Positions 1 through 9,124 of a stretch of 61,495 nt of DNA are shown in pieces (position 1 is the stretch's first letter; each line of letters begins with the position of its first letter). Both the position numbers and the translations under genes were made by a program. Source of the stretch: Rhizobium chutanense (GTDB lineage: Bacteria > Pseudomonadota > Alphaproteobacteria > Rhizobiales > Rhizobiaceae); the NCBI RefSeq assembly GCF_002531935.1, contig NZ_NWSV01000032.1, positions 1-61,495 on the forward strand. Reading direction: 5' to 3'. Below the pieces are notes generated by a model. It was not told the origin of the DNA, did not search any database, and saw only the letters and a program-made list of their open reading frames with translations.

Positions 1-1229
1 TGGGTGACGGCTTCGTCCGAGCTCTTGATCTGGCCGTGGACGAACTTCGAGACGACGTCCTTATAGGCATTGGCGATCGCCGGAGGCGCGCCATAACCCT
101 GCGCCAGCGAACCGAACAGCGTGCCGCCCTCGTTGGCCGCCTTCAGATCGGCGATGCCCTTCTTGCCGCAGGCGTCGAAGTCGGTGTCGGGAACGTCGGT
201 GCGGGCCGGAACCGAGCCCTTGACGACGTTGAAGGCCGACTGGAAGCTCTTCGACAGCGTCGCCGTCGCCAATGCTACCTGGGCGGCCTTGCGGTCGTCG
301 GGAACGTTGAACATGCCGAACATGTCGGAGTTGTAGATCACGCTGCCGTCGGTGCCGGGGAAGCGGTAGCAGAGGAAGTCTTTATCCGGGGTCTTCTTGG
401 CGGCGACGAATTCGCCCTTGGCCCAGTCGCCCATCACCTGCACCAGCGCATCCCCCTTGATGACCATGGCGGTCGCCAGGTTCCAGTCGCGACCGGAGAA
501 GTTCGGATCGACATATTTGACGATCTTCGCCAGGTTGTCGAAGGACTTCTTCATCGTGTCCGACTTCAGCGATGCCTCGTCGAGGTCGTTGAAGGCCTTC
601 TTGTAGAACTCCGGTCCGCCGGTCGACAGCACGATGGAATCGAACATCGTCGCTTCCTGCCAGTTCTGGCCGCCGAGCGCCAACGGGATGACGCCTGCCG
701 CCTTCGCCTTGTCGAGCAGGGCAATCAGATCGTCGAAGCTCTTCGGCTCACTGCCGCCGATCTTGTCCATGACAGCCTTGTTGATCCACAGCCAGTTGAC
801 CGAGTGGACGTTGACCGGGGCCGCCACCCACTTGCCGTCATAGACCGAGAACTTCTGCAGCGCTGCCGGCACCGACTTGTCCCAGCCTTCCTTCTTCGCC
901 GTCTCCGTCAGATCGCCCATGACGCCGGCCTGGGCATAGTCGAGCACGGTATAACCCAGCATCTGCGAAGCCGTCGGATAGGTGCCGGCCGCCACCATCG
1001 CCTTCAGCGCCGTCATCGCCGCATCACCGCCGCCGCCGGCAACCGGCACGTCCTTCCAGGCAAAACCTTCCTTCGACAGATCTTCCTTCAACACGTTCAG
1101 CGCCGCCGCCTCGCCGCCAGACGTCCACCAGTGCAGCATCTGCACTTCCTTCACGTCGGCAGCCTGCGCCGCACCAAGGCCAGCCATCATCACGACGGCA
1201 ATCGCCGCCGAGCTCAAAAACTTGCGCAT
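1..1229 (-). CDS. Sugar ABC transporter periplasmic substrate-binding protein (3' end cut by window edge)
   Basis: Extracellular solute-binding protein for a carbohydrate ABC importer. Reading leftward from ATG at 1229, a Sec signal peptide of about 23 residues (MRKFLSS... ending AAQA-A) is followed by a mature start with the LHWWTSGGE stretch typical of family 1 sugar-binding proteins; about 409 codons are visible and no stop is reached before base 1. A good ribosome site (GGAGG) lies just before the ATG. Permease and ATPase genes would be expected beyond the left edge. The divergent LacI gene and two identical 13-bp half-palindromes in the intergenic region suggest sugar-dependent repression. 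The sugar cannot be named from sequence alone. Confidence 0.9.
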   Translation of the reverse strand, partial: MRKFLSSAAIAVVMMAGLGAAQAADVKEVQMLHWWTSGGEAAALNVLKEDLSKEGFAWKDVPVAGGGGDAAMTALKAMVAAGTYPTASQMLGYTVLDYAQAGVMGDLTETAKKEGWDKSVPAALQKFSVYDGKWVAAPVNVHSVNWLWINKAVMDKIGGSEPKSFDDLIALLDKAKAAGVIPLALGGQNWQEATMFDSIVLSTGGPEFYKKAFNDLDEASLKSDTMKKSFDNLAKIVKYVDPNFSGRDWNLATAMVIKGDALVQVMGDWAKGEFVAAKKTPDKDFLCYRFPGTDGSVIYNSDMFGMFNVPDDRKAAQVALATATLSKSFQSAFNVVKGSVPARTDVPDTDFDACGKKGIADLKAANEGGTLFGSLAQGYGAPPAIANAYKDVVSKFVHGQIKSSDEAVT

Positions 1230-1333
1230 GAATTTCCTCCCATTTGAAGATCGGCGGCAGGCCCTCCCTGCCGCCCGATGTTTTCCGCCGTTGCGGCGGT
1301 CGACATACGGCCGCGCTCCTCCGCGCGGTTGCT

Positions 1334-1350
1334 AATTTAAAACGTTATAA
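1334..1350. promoter_or_regulatory. Putative LacI-family operator, copy 1
   Basis: AATTTAAAACGTT at 1334-1346 lies in an AT-rich palindrome-like context (TTAAAACGTTATAA, 1337-1350). The same 13 bases recur at 1455-1467. The central AACGTT matches the CG-centred symmetry usual for LacI/GalR sites. It sits about 105 bp before the sugar-binding protein start. Confidence 0.55.
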
Positions 1351-1454
1351 GCCATGGATCGTCAAGCCCTTTCTCGACTCCCGAGAAAAATATAGTTATT
1401 TCGGTATCCGATTGAATTTTATGGTAATTATCATACTAGCTAACAGGTGGTAAA

Positions 1455-1470
1455 AATTTAAAACGTTTTC
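1455..1470. promoter_or_regulatory. Putative LacI-family operator, copy 2
   Basis: Second copy of AATTTAAAACGTT (1455-1467). It includes the perfect palindrome AAAACGTTTT at 1460-1469, about 70 bp upstream of the LacI GTG start. Two copies 121 bp apart between divergent genes are compatible with cooperative repression and autoregulation (inference). Confidence 0.55.
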
Positions 1471-1536
1471 ATTCGCTCATTGCGCGCCCGAGTCATCGTG
1501 TTATTGTATCGCCAATTCCAGCACGGAAAGCCGAGA

Positions 1537-2619
1537 GTGACCGAACCGTCCCGGCCGCGACGCGGCGAAAATCTCGATATCACGCCTAAGCGCGGCAAGC
1601 CGACCTTGCGAACGATCGCCACGATCGCCGGTCTAGCCGTGACGACGGTGTCACGGGCGCTCTCCGATGCACCGCAGATTTCGCTGGAGACCCGCCAGCG
1701 CGTGCGCCGCATCGCCGGCGAAATCGGCTATCTCCCCGATCGGGCCGCGCAACGCCTGAAGACCGGCCGCACCAACGTCATCGCCATCCTGCTGGATTCG
1801 CACGAGGAAGTGGTCGGTTTCAGCACCTCGATCATGTACGGCATCGCCAAGGCATTGAAGGAGACCTCCTACCATCTCGTCGTCGCCCCGAACTTTCTGT
1901 CGACGACCGATGTCGAAGCCGCCGAATACATCATCCGCAACCACCTCGCCGACGGGTTGATCTTCACGCGGACCGAGCCGCTCGATGCCCGCGTCCGCCT
2001 GCTGCTCGAAACCGGCTTTCCCTTCATCTGCCACGGCCGCACGGAATTTTCGACGCCGCACCCCTATGTCGACTACGACAATTTCACCTTTGCCTATGAG
2101 GCGACGCGCCGGTTGATCGCCAAGAAACGCAGAAAAGTGGCGGTGATCCTGCCGCCGAAACGGCTAACCTTCTGCCAGCATATCCTGCACGGCTTCATGA
2201 CGGCGGTGCGCGAGGCCGGCATTGCCTATGAGATCCCAGAAACGGTCGATCTCGATACGCCGGCGGATGTGCTGCGCGATTTCATCTGCAGCCGCGCCGC
2301 CGCTCCGGATGCGCCCGATGGTTTCATCTGTCCCGGCGAAGTTTCCGCACTCGCCGTCATCAGCGGCATGGGCGACACGGGCCGCACACTGGCTGTCGAT
2401 TACGATATCGTCGCCAAGGAAACCTCCCGCCTACTCACCCAATTGCAGCCGAAAGTCGACACCATCCACGAGGACCTGACGGCGGCGGGCGAGGATCTCG
2501 GCCGCATGCTGCTACAGCGCATCAACAATGTTAACCCCGACGATTTGCATCTGCTGCTGCCGCCGCAGATCAATTTCCCGATCGGCTCCCCTATTCCCAA
2601 GACGCGCGATTTGTCCTAG
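1537..2619 (+). CDS. LacI-family transcriptional regulator
   Basis: One-component repressor, about 360 aa. The N-terminal helix-turn-helix reads TLRTIATIAGLAVTTVSRAL, with the canonical VTTVSRAL recognition helix, followed by a hinge and a periplasmic-binding-like sugar-sensing domain. I prefer GTG at 1537 (GGAAAG upstream) because it leaves a normal short N-terminal tail; an in-frame ATG at 1480 would add 19 unconserved-looking residues. It is divergent from the sugar-binding protein and is probably its local regulator. The effector is unknown. Confidence 0.88.
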   Translation: MTEPSRPRRGENLDITPKRGKPTLRTIATIAGLAVTTVSRALSDAPQISLETRQRVRRIAGEIGYLPDRAAQRLKTGRTNVIAILLDSHEEVVGFSTSIMYGIAKALKETSYHLVVAPNFLSTTDVEAAEYIIRNHLADGLIFTRTEPLDARVRLLLETGFPFICHGRTEFSTPHPYVDYDNFTFAYEATRRLIAKKRRKVAVILPPKRLTFCQHILHGFMTAVREAGIAYEIPETVDLDTPADVLRDFICSRAAAPDAPDGFICPGEVSALAVISGMGDTGRTLAVDYDIVAKETSRLLTQLQPKVDTIHEDLTAAGEDLGRMLLQRINNVNPDDLHLLLPPQINFPIGSPIPKTRDLS

Positions 2620-2674
2620 AAGCACGCCGTAATCCGGTCGCAGCCCACCCGGTCAAAACAAGGGAATCCAAAAT

Positions 2675-3385
2675 ATGAAGACCATCGTCGTCTGCTCTGG
2701 CGGACTCGACTCCGTTTCGCTTGCCCACAAAATGGCGGCGGAAGAACAGCTTATCGGCCTCGTCTCCTTCGACTACGGCCAACGGCATCGCAAGGAACTC
2801 GATTTCGCCGGCAAATGTGCCGCACGCCTTGCCGTTCCCCACCATATCATCGACATCGCCGCCATCGGCGGCCATCTCAGCGGATCGGCGCTGACCGACA
2901 ATGTCGAGGTTCCGGACGGCCATTATGCCGAGGAGACCATGAAGGCCACCGTCGTGCCGAACCGCAATGCCATCATGCTGACGATCGCCTTCGGCCTGGC
3001 GGCCGCCCAGAAGGCGGATGCCGTCGCCGTCGCCGTACATGGCGGCGACCACTTCATCTACCCGGACTGCCGGCCCGGCTTCATCGACGCCTTCCAGCGC
3101 ATGCAGAACGAAGCGCTGGATGGTTACGCCAGCGTCAGACTGCTCGCACCCTATGTCGAGGTGTCCAAAGCGGCGATCGTGATCGACGGCGAAAAACACG
3201 GCACACCCTTCGCGGAGACCTGGTCCTGCTACAAGGGCGGCAAGCTCCACTGCGGACGCTGCGGCACCTGCGTCGAACGCCGCGAGGCCTTCCATCTCGC
3301 CGGCGTCCCTGATCCCACCGAATACGAAGACCGCGATTTCTGGAAAGCGGCGGTGTCGCAATATTCTGCTGCGGAGGTGCGTTGA
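2675..3385 (+). CDS. queC: 7-cyano-7-deazaguanine synthase QueC
   Basis: ATP-dependent conversion of 7-carboxy-7-deazaguanine to preQ0 in queuosine biosynthesis. The 236-aa protein starts with the PP-loop SGGLDSVSLAHK (residues 7-18) and ends with a zinc-binding cysteine cluster (SCYKGG..HCGRCGTC), both diagnostic. Length is normal. It is first in a compact queC-queD-queE operon: its TGA shares one base with the queD ATG. No preQ1 riboswitch was seen in the 55-bp upstream gap. Confidence 0.96.
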   Translation: MKTIVVCSGGLDSVSLAHKMAAEEQLIGLVSFDYGQRHRKELDFAGKCAARLAVPHHIIDIAAIGGHLSGSALTDNVEVPDGHYAEETMKATVVPNRNAIMLTIAFGLAAAQKADAVAVAVHGGDHFIYPDCRPGFIDAFQRMQNEALDGYASVRLLAPYVEVSKAAIVIDGEKHGTPFAETWSCYKGGKLHCGRCGTCVERREAFHLAGVPDPTEYEDRDFWKAAVSQYSAAEVR

Positions 3386-3741
3386 TGTACCGCATCACCA
3401 AGGAGTTTCATCTCTCGGCCTCACACCAGCTGAATCACCTGCCGGCCGATCATCAATGCGCCAGGCTCCACGGTCATAACTATATCGTGGTCGTCGAGCT
3501 CGCGGCCGGAAACCTGAACGATGACGGCTTCGTACGCGACTATCACGACCTCTCGCCGCTCAAGCGCTATATCGACGAAACCTTCGATCATCGCCACCTG
3601 AACGACGTTTTCGGCCATTCAAAAGTCACCTCCGAGTTCCTGGCAAAGCACTTTTACGACTGGTGCAAGCAGCGTTTCCCCGAGACATCCTCCGTCCGCG
3701 TCAGCGAGACGCCGAAGACCTGGGCGGAGTACCGGCCATGA
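3385..3741 (+). CDS. queD: 6-carboxy-5,6,7,8-tetrahydropterin synthase QueD
   Basis: Converts dihydroneopterin triphosphate to 6-carboxytetrahydropterin, the first committed step to preQ0. The 118-aa protein carries the zinc histidines (SASH near the N terminus and HGHNY) and the catalytic-region Cys in DHQCARLHGH. ATG at 3385 overlaps the queC stop by one base and its own TGA overlaps the queE ATG, so the three genes are translationally coupled. Confidence 0.95.
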   Translation: MYRITKEFHLSASHQLNHLPADHQCARLHGHNYIVVVELAAGNLNDDGFVRDYHDLSPLKRYIDETFDHRHLNDVFGHSKVTSEFLAKHFYDWCKQRFPETSSVRVSETPKTWAEYRP

Positions 3742-4466
3742 GCGGAGAGACCATTCGCGTCAGCGAGATCTTCGGCCCGACCATCCAGGGTGAAGGCGCT
3801 CTGATCGGGCTGCCGACGGTATTCGTGAGGACAGGCGGCTGCGACTATCGCTGCTCCTGGTGCGATAGCCTGCACGCGGTCGACAGCGCTTACCGGGATC
3901 AATGGATTCCGATGGCGGTCGATGCGATCTGGCAGGAGGTGACCAAGCTCTCCGGAGGCAGGCCGATGACGGTTTCCCTTTCCGGAGGCAATCCGGCGAT
4001 CCAGCCCCTGGGACCGCTGATCGAGCTCGGCCATTCTCAAGGCTACCGCTTCGCGCTGGAAACGCAGGGAAGTGTGGCCCGGAACTGGTTTCGCGACCTC
4101 GACATGCTGGTCTTGAGCCCCAAGCCGCCGTCGAGCGGAATGCTGACCGATTGGGGTGAGATCGACAACTGTCTTCGGCTGACCGCCGGCGGGCCGGAGA
4201 TCGCATTGAAAATCGTCGTCTTCGACGATGCCGACTATGGCTTTGCGCGAGAGGTGGGCCAGCGCTACCCCTATATTCCCTTGTACCTTCAGCCGGGGAA
4301 CCACACGCCGCCGCCGCCCGATGACGACGACGCCCGCATCGATATCGACGGCGTGATGGATCGCATGCACTGGCTCGTCGACAAAGTGACGGCCGACGGA
4401 TGGTTTGCGCCACGCGTGCTGCCGCAACTGCACGTGCTGCTGTGGGGAAACAAGCGTGGCGTCTGA
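3738..4466 (+). CDS. queE: 7-carboxy-7-deazaguanine synthase QueE (radical SAM)
   Basis: Radical-SAM enzyme that contracts 6-carboxytetrahydropterin to 7-carboxy-7-deazaguanine. The 242-aa protein has the N-terminal FGPTIQGEGALIG substrate loop and the [4Fe-4S] motif CDYRCSWC (C-x3-C-x2-C). ATG at 3738 overlaps the queD stop (ATGA). An upstream in-frame ATG at 3663 would run 25 codons inside queD and is rejected as the start. Confidence 0.95.
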   Translation: MSGETIRVSEIFGPTIQGEGALIGLPTVFVRTGGCDYRCSWCDSLHAVDSAYRDQWIPMAVDAIWQEVTKLSGGRPMTVSLSGGNPAIQPLGPLIELGHSQGYRFALETQGSVARNWFRDLDMLVLSPKPPSSGMLTDWGEIDNCLRLTAGGPEIALKIVVFDDADYGFAREVGQRYPYIPLYLQPGNHTPPPPDDDDARIDIDGVMDRMHWLVDKVTADGWFAPRVLPQLHVLLWGNKRGV

Positions 4467-4478
4467 CTCTGCCTGAAC

Positions 4479-5702
4479 CTACCGCTCCGGAAAAGCGAAG
4501 ACATCGACAGGCTCTCCGAGCCCGCGCAGCGGGAAGGTGCCGAGGCTGTCCATGTCTTTGGCGCAGCCCGCCATTTCGACGAAGGCCCGCGACAAGAGCA
4601 CCGGGCGCTTGACCTCTTTTGTCAGGCTTTCCAGCCGCGAGGCGACATTGACCGCCGGGCCGATGACGGTGAAATCCAGCCGCCGGCGAGAGCCGATATT
4701 GCCGTACATGACGTCGCCGACATGCACGCCGACGCCGTAGCGCAGCGGCTCGCGCCCCATGCGCAGATGCTGCTCGTTCAGCTCGGCCATCGACGCCTGC
4801 CCCTCGCGGATCGCCTGCAGCAGATCGGTGCAGGCGGTTTCCTTGGTCAGCGGGAAGATCGCCAGCAATCCATCGCCCATGAACTTGAGGATCTCGCCGC
4901 CATAACGTTCGATCGGATCCGACATGGCGTCGAAATAATCGTTGAGCAGATGGATGACATCGTCGCGCGGCCAGAGATCCGATATCGCCGTAAAGTCGCG
5001 CAGGTCGCAGATCATGATCGCCGCGCCGACGGTGGCGCCGCTGCCGCGTGTGGTGACACCCGACAGGATCTGCTCGCTCGCATGCGGCCCGACATAGGTC
5101 TGCAGCAGCGTGCGCGCCATGATGTTCTTCAGCCTGATTTCGCTGACAAGGGTCAGGGCCGGCAGGAGATCGCGCAGAAAATCGACATGTTCGCTCGCAA
5201 AACCGCCCGGCCGGCGCGTGGAAAATGTCACGACATGCCGTTTGCCGAAGGTGTGCTCGACCGGCCAGGCGATATATTCGGTCAGGCCGTCATCATGCAG
5301 TTCCCGATAGAATGAATCCAGCTCGCCGTCGGCTGCGCCTTCCAGCCGTTTGCGCAGCTCCTCGGCACCCTGATGGATCGCATTGATCGGACTGTTCAGA
5401 AACTCCGGCGTATTTTCGACACCATAGGCGAATGTGTCGATCTTCGCCTCCGTGAGCCCTTCCTTCCAGAGGATGCGGGCGCCGATCCATTGCGGATGGT
5501 TCGTCCGGAAATGCAACGTCGCCCGCGCCACCGGCACCCCGGCCGAAACCAGCTTGCCGCACATCTCGACCAGGATATTGTCGATGAAGCGTTCGCCGCG
5601 TGTCTCGTTCACCAGCCAGTCGAGAATCGCCCTCCTGCGGATCGGCCAGACGCCCTCCTCCGCCTCGACGGCACTCGCGGCCTTGTTTGGAAAAGACGAC
5701 AT
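4479..5702 (-). CDS. Class III adenylate/guanylate cyclase
   Basis: Nucleotidyl cyclase of 407 aa making cAMP (or cGMP). The C-terminal catalytic domain has the first metal aspartate in CDLRDFTAISD, the second in GGEILKFMGDGLLAIFP, and the transition-state region VIGPAVNVASRLESLTK with N and R. The N-terminal ~200 residues form a soluble domain with no transmembrane segment that I cannot assign. ATG at 5702 is chosen; the preceding codon is TTG. It ends 12 bp from queE, convergently. Rhizobial genomes carry many such cyclases, so the stimulus cannot be inferred. Confidence 0.9.
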   Translation of the reverse strand: MSSFPNKAASAVEAEEGVWPIRRRAILDWLVNETRGERFIDNILVEMCGKLVSAGVPVARATLHFRTNHPQWIGARILWKEGLTEAKIDTFAYGVENTPEFLNSPINAIHQGAEELRKRLEGAADGELDSFYRELHDDGLTEYIAWPVEHTFGKRHVVTFSTRRPGGFASEHVDFLRDLLPALTLVSEIRLKNIMARTLLQTYVGPHASEQILSGVTTRGSGATVGAAIMICDLRDFTAISDLWPRDDVIHLLNDYFDAMSDPIERYGGEILKFMGDGLLAIFPLTKETACTDLLQAIREGQASMAELNEQHLRMGREPLRYGVGVHVGDVMYGNIGSRRRLDFTVIGPAVNVASRLESLTKEVKRPVLLSRAFVEMAGCAKDMDSLGTFPLRGLGEPVDVFAFPER

Positions 5703-5805
5703 CAAAAACTCCCGTTACGCCGCATCACCGGCGAACACCGGAGCCGGTTTCCGCTGTATGTGGTCGACGGGCAAGCAAATGATAAGGGGAGATTGCGATC
5801 AAACC

Positions 5806-6780
5806 TCAAAAATCCCAATCCTCGTCTTCGGTCGCCACCGCCTTGCCGATGACATAGGAGGAACCGGAACCGGAGAAGAAGTCGTGATTTTCATCGGCAT
5901 TCGGCGACAGCGCCGACAGGATCGCCGGATTGACCTTGCAGGCCTCGGCCGGAAAAAGCGCCTCGTAGCCGAGGTTCATCAGCGCCTTGTTGGCGTTATA
6001 GTGCAGGAACTTCTTGACGTCCTCGGCCAGCCCGACGCCGTCATAGAGCGCTTCGGTATATCTGGCCTCGTTGTCGTAGAGTTCGAGCAGCAGCTCGAAG
6101 GCGAAATCCTTGATCTCCTGCCGCCTCGCCTCGGAAAGCCGCTCCAGCCCGCGCTGGAACTTGTAGCCGATATAATAGCCGTGCACCGCCTCGTCGCGGA
6201 TGATCAGCCGGATCATGTCGGCGGTGTTGGTCAGCTTGGCGCGGCTCGACCAGTACATCGGCAGGTAGAAGCCGGAATAGAACAGGAAGCTTTCGAGGAA
6301 GACGCTGGCGACCTTCTTCTTCAGAGGATCGCCGGAGCCGTATTGCTCCATGATCAGCGCCGATTTGCGCTGCAGGAATTCATTCTCCTCCGACCAGCGA
6401 TAGGCATCGTCGACGTCGGGTGTCGAGCACAGCGTCGAAAAGATCGAGGAATAGGAACGCGCATGCACCGCTTCCATGAAGGAGACGTTGGAAAGCACCG
6501 CCTCCTCATGCGGCGTTGCCGCATCCTCCATCAGCCGGATCGAGCCGATGCCGTTCTGGATCGTGTCGAGCAGTGTCAGCCCTGTGAAGACGCGGATGGT
6601 CAGCTGCTGCTCAGCCGGCGTCAGCGTTGCCCAGGAAGGAATGTCGTTGGACAGAGGCACCTTTTCCGGCAGCCAGAAATTGCCGGTCAGCCGGTTCCAG
6701 ACTTCAAGATCCTTGTCGTCCTCGATGCGGTTCCAGTTGACGGCGCGCACGCGGGAGGCGGGTTTGATTTGCATGTTCAT
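5806..6780 (-). CDS. nrdF: Class Ib ribonucleotide reductase, beta subunit NrdF
   Basis: Radical-generating dimetal subunit of the class Ib (NrdHIEF) reductase, which reduces ribonucleoside diphosphates aerobically without B12. The 324-aa protein from ATG 6780 (MNMQIKPAS...) contains the ferritin-like metal ligand motifs EEAVLSNVSFMEAVHARSYS and DEAVHGYYIGYKFQ. It is last in the nrdHIEF operon. The reading frame stays open for 71 codons upstream, but that stretch is a RIME-like palindrome and not coding. The nrdE-nrdF gap is about 190 bp because of this element. Confidence 0.95.
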   Translation of the reverse strand: MNMQIKPASRVRAVNWNRIEDDKDLEVWNRLTGNFWLPEKVPLSNDIPSWATLTPAEQQLTIRVFTGLTLLDTIQNGIGSIRLMEDAATPHEEAVLSNVSFMEAVHARSYSSIFSTLCSTPDVDDAYRWSEENEFLQRKSALIMEQYGSGDPLKKKVASVFLESFLFYSGFYLPMYWSSRAKLTNTADMIRLIIRDEAVHGYYIGYKFQRGLERLSEARRQEIKDFAFELLLELYDNEARYTEALYDGVGLAEDVKKFLHYNANKALMNLGYEALFPAEACKVNPAILSALSPNADENHDFFSGSGSSYVIGKAVATEDEDWDF

Positions 6781-6810
6781 GGGTGGTCCTTCTTGAGGAA
6801 TGTGTCCGGA

Positions 6811-6951
6811 TTTGCCCCTCATCCGCCTGCCGGCACCTTCTCCCCGCCAGCGGGGCGAAGGGGATATGCCGCACGCTTTCCGCTTTTTATTGCCGGTTCG
6901 TGTGGCAAGTCCCCTCTCCCCGTCAGAACGGGGGTTAGGGTGAGGGGCAAA
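6811..6951. repeat. RIME-like intergenic mosaic palindrome between nrdE and nrdF
   Basis: A 141-bp element bounded by the perfect 11-bp inverted repeat TTTGCCCCTCA (6811-6821) / TGAGGGGCAAA (6941-6951). It contains an internal hairpin CCTTCTCCCCGC...GCGGGGCGAAGG (about 6836-6862) and a second GC-rich stem (CCCCTCTCCCCGT...ACGGGGGTTAGGG). This architecture matches the Rhizobium-specific intergenic mosaic elements known from Rhizobiaceae (established class; the exact family is inferred). It interrupts the operon. Confidence 0.75.
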
Positions 6952-6973
6952 TGTTCCGGAGCGAAATATCAAA

Positions 6974-9124
6974 TCACAGCGTACAAGACACACATCCCTG
7001 CACCTCGGTGCCGGACAGCGCCATCTGGCGTAGGCGGATGTAGTAGATCGTCTTGATGCCCTTCTTCCAGGCGTAAATCTGCGCCTTGTTGATGTCGCGC
7101 GTCGTTGCCGTATCGCGGAAGAACAAGGTCAGCGACAGGCCCTGGTCGACATGCTGGGTCGCCGCCGCATAGGTATCGATGATCTTCTCCGGCCCGATCT
7201 CGTAGGCGTCTTGATAATAGTCGAGATTGTCGTTGGTCATGAACGGCGCCGGATAATAGACGCGGCCGATCTTGCCTTCCTTGCGGATCTCGATCTTCGA
7301 GACGATCGGATGGATCGAGGAGGTCGAGTGATTGATGTAGGAGATCGAGCCCGTCGGCGGCACTGCCTGCAAATTCTGGTTATAGAGGCCGGAAGCCATG
7401 ACAGCCGTCTTCAGCGCCGCCCAGTCTTCCCTCGTCGGTATATGGATTCCGGCATCGTCGAACAGTGCCTGCACCTTTTCCGTCGCCGGCTTCCATTCCT
7501 GCTCGGTATATTTGTCGAAATAGTCGCCTGAGGCATATTTCGAGTTCTCGAAGCCCTTGAAGCTCTGGCCGCGTTCGACCGCCAGTCGGTTCGAGGCGCG
7601 GATCGCGTGATAGGTCACCGTATAGAAATAGATATTGGTGAAATCGACACCTTCCTCGGAGCCATAGAAGATGCATTCGCGGGCGAGATAGCCGTGCAGG
7701 TTCATCTGGCCGAGGCCGATCGCATGGCTCTCGTCATTGCCCTTCTCGATCGAGGGAACCGACGCGATATGGCTCATGTCGGAAACCGCCGTCAGCGCCC
7801 GGATCGAGGTCTCGATCGTCTTGCCGAAATCGGCGGAGTCCATGGCTGCGGCAATGTTCAGCGAACCGAGATTGCAGGAAATATCCTTGCCGAGGTGTTT
7901 GTAGGAGAGATCGTCATTGTATTCGCTCGCCTCGCTTACTTGCAGGATCTCCGAGCAGAGATTGCTCATGGAGACGCGGCCGGCGATCGGGTTCGCCCGG
8001 TTCACCGTATCCTCGAACATGATGTAGGGGTAGCCGCTCTCGAACTGGATTTCGGCGATCACCTGGAAGAATTCGCGCGCCTTGATCTTCTTCTTGGTGA
8101 TCCGGGCATCCGCCACCATATCGCGGTATTTTTCCGTCACCGAAATCTCGGTGAAGGGCACGCCATAAACGCGCTCGACGTCATAGGGCGAGAACAGGTA
8201 CATGTCCTCGTTATTCCTGGCGAGCTCGAAGGTGATGTCGGGCACGACGACACCGAGCGACAGCGTCTTGATGCGGATCTTCTCGTCGGCATTTTCGCGC
8301 TTGGTGTCGAGGAAGCGCATGATGTCGGGGTGGTGGGCATTGAGATAGACCGCACCCGCACCCTGGCGCGCGCCAAGCTGGTTGGCATAGGAGAAACTGT
8401 CCTCAAGCAGCTTCATCACCGGAATGATGCCCGACGACTGGTTCTCGATCTGCTTGATCGGCGCGCCGGCCTCACGAATATTGGTCAGCGACAGCGCCAC
8501 GCCGCCGCCGCGCTTCGACAATTGCAGCGCCGAATTGATCGACCGGCCGATCGATTCCATATTGTCTTCGACGCGCAGCAGGAAGCAGGAAACGAGTTCG
8601 CCGCGCTGCTTCTTGCCGGCATTGAGGAAGGTCGGCGTCGCCGGCTGGAAGCGGCCGGAAATGATCTCGTCGACCATATCGCGGGCAAGGGCCTCGTCGC
8701 CGCGCGCCAAGGTCAGCGCCACCATGCAGATGCGGTCTTCATAGCGTTCGAGATAGCGCTTTCCGTCGAAGGTCTTCAGCGTGTAGCTGGTGTAATATTT
8801 GAAAGCGCCGAGAAAGGTCGGGAAACGGAATTTCCTGGCATAGGCCTGGTCGAACAGGTCGCGGACGAAATTGAACGAATATTGGTCGAGCACCGCCTGC
8901 TCGTAGTAGCCCTCGGTGACGAGGTAATCGAGCTTTTCCCGGAGATTGTGAAAGAACACCGTGTTCTGGTTCACATGCTGCAGGAAATACTGCTTGGCCG
9001 CCATGCGGTCCTTGTCGAGCTGGATCCTGCCCTCGTCGTCATAGAGGTTCAGCATCGCGTTCAGCGCGTGATAGTCGAGCGTTTCGAAAGCCTTCAGCGG
9101 CTTTGTGCCCGCATCCCGCGTCAA
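6974..9124 (-). CDS. nrdE: Class Ib ribonucleotide reductase, alpha subunit NrdE
   Basis: Catalytic subunit of the class Ib reductase, 716 aa from TTG 9124. Visible features are the active-site cysteine regions (GELVSCFLLRVEDN and SCNLGSLN), the loop PTGSISYINHSTSSIHPI, and the C-terminal redox pair GCVSCTL that NrdH recharges. TTG overlaps the nrdI stop (TTGA), which fits coupled translation. An ATG start is absent until Met26 (TLDYHALNAM), which would cut conserved sequence, and longer in-frame starts lie inside nrdI. The start is therefore inferred. Confidence 0.94.
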   Translation of the reverse strand: MTRDAGTKPLKAFETLDYHALNAMLNLYDDEGRIQLDKDRMAAKQYFLQHVNQNTVFFHNLREKLDYLVTEGYYEQAVLDQYSFNFVRDLFDQAYARKFRFPTFLGAFKYYTSYTLKTFDGKRYLERYEDRICMVALTLARGDEALARDMVDEIISGRFQPATPTFLNAGKKQRGELVSCFLLRVEDNMESIGRSINSALQLSKRGGGVALSLTNIREAGAPIKQIENQSSGIIPVMKLLEDSFSYANQLGARQGAGAVYLNAHHPDIMRFLDTKRENADEKIRIKTLSLGVVVPDITFELARNNEDMYLFSPYDVERVYGVPFTEISVTEKYRDMVADARITKKKIKAREFFQVIAEIQFESGYPYIMFEDTVNRANPIAGRVSMSNLCSEILQVSEASEYNDDLSYKHLGKDISCNLGSLNIAAAMDSADFGKTIETSIRALTAVSDMSHIASVPSIEKGNDESHAIGLGQMNLHGYLARECIFYGSEEGVDFTNIYFYTVTYHAIRASNRLAVERGQSFKGFENSKYASGDYFDKYTEQEWKPATEKVQALFDDAGIHIPTREDWAALKTAVMASGLYNQNLQAVPPTGSISYINHSTSSIHPIVSKIEIRKEGKIGRVYYPAPFMTNDNLDYYQDAYEIGPEKIIDTYAAATQHVDQGLSLTLFFRDTATTRDINKAQIYAWKKGIKTIYYIRLRQMALSGTEVQGCVSCTL

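Noticed and set aside
5434..7056. Long open frame (540 aa) opposite nrdF
   Set aside because: Overlaps nrdF entirely on the other strand, runs through the RIME-like element, and has the Arg/Gln/Val-rich composition typical of antisense frames in GC-rich genes.
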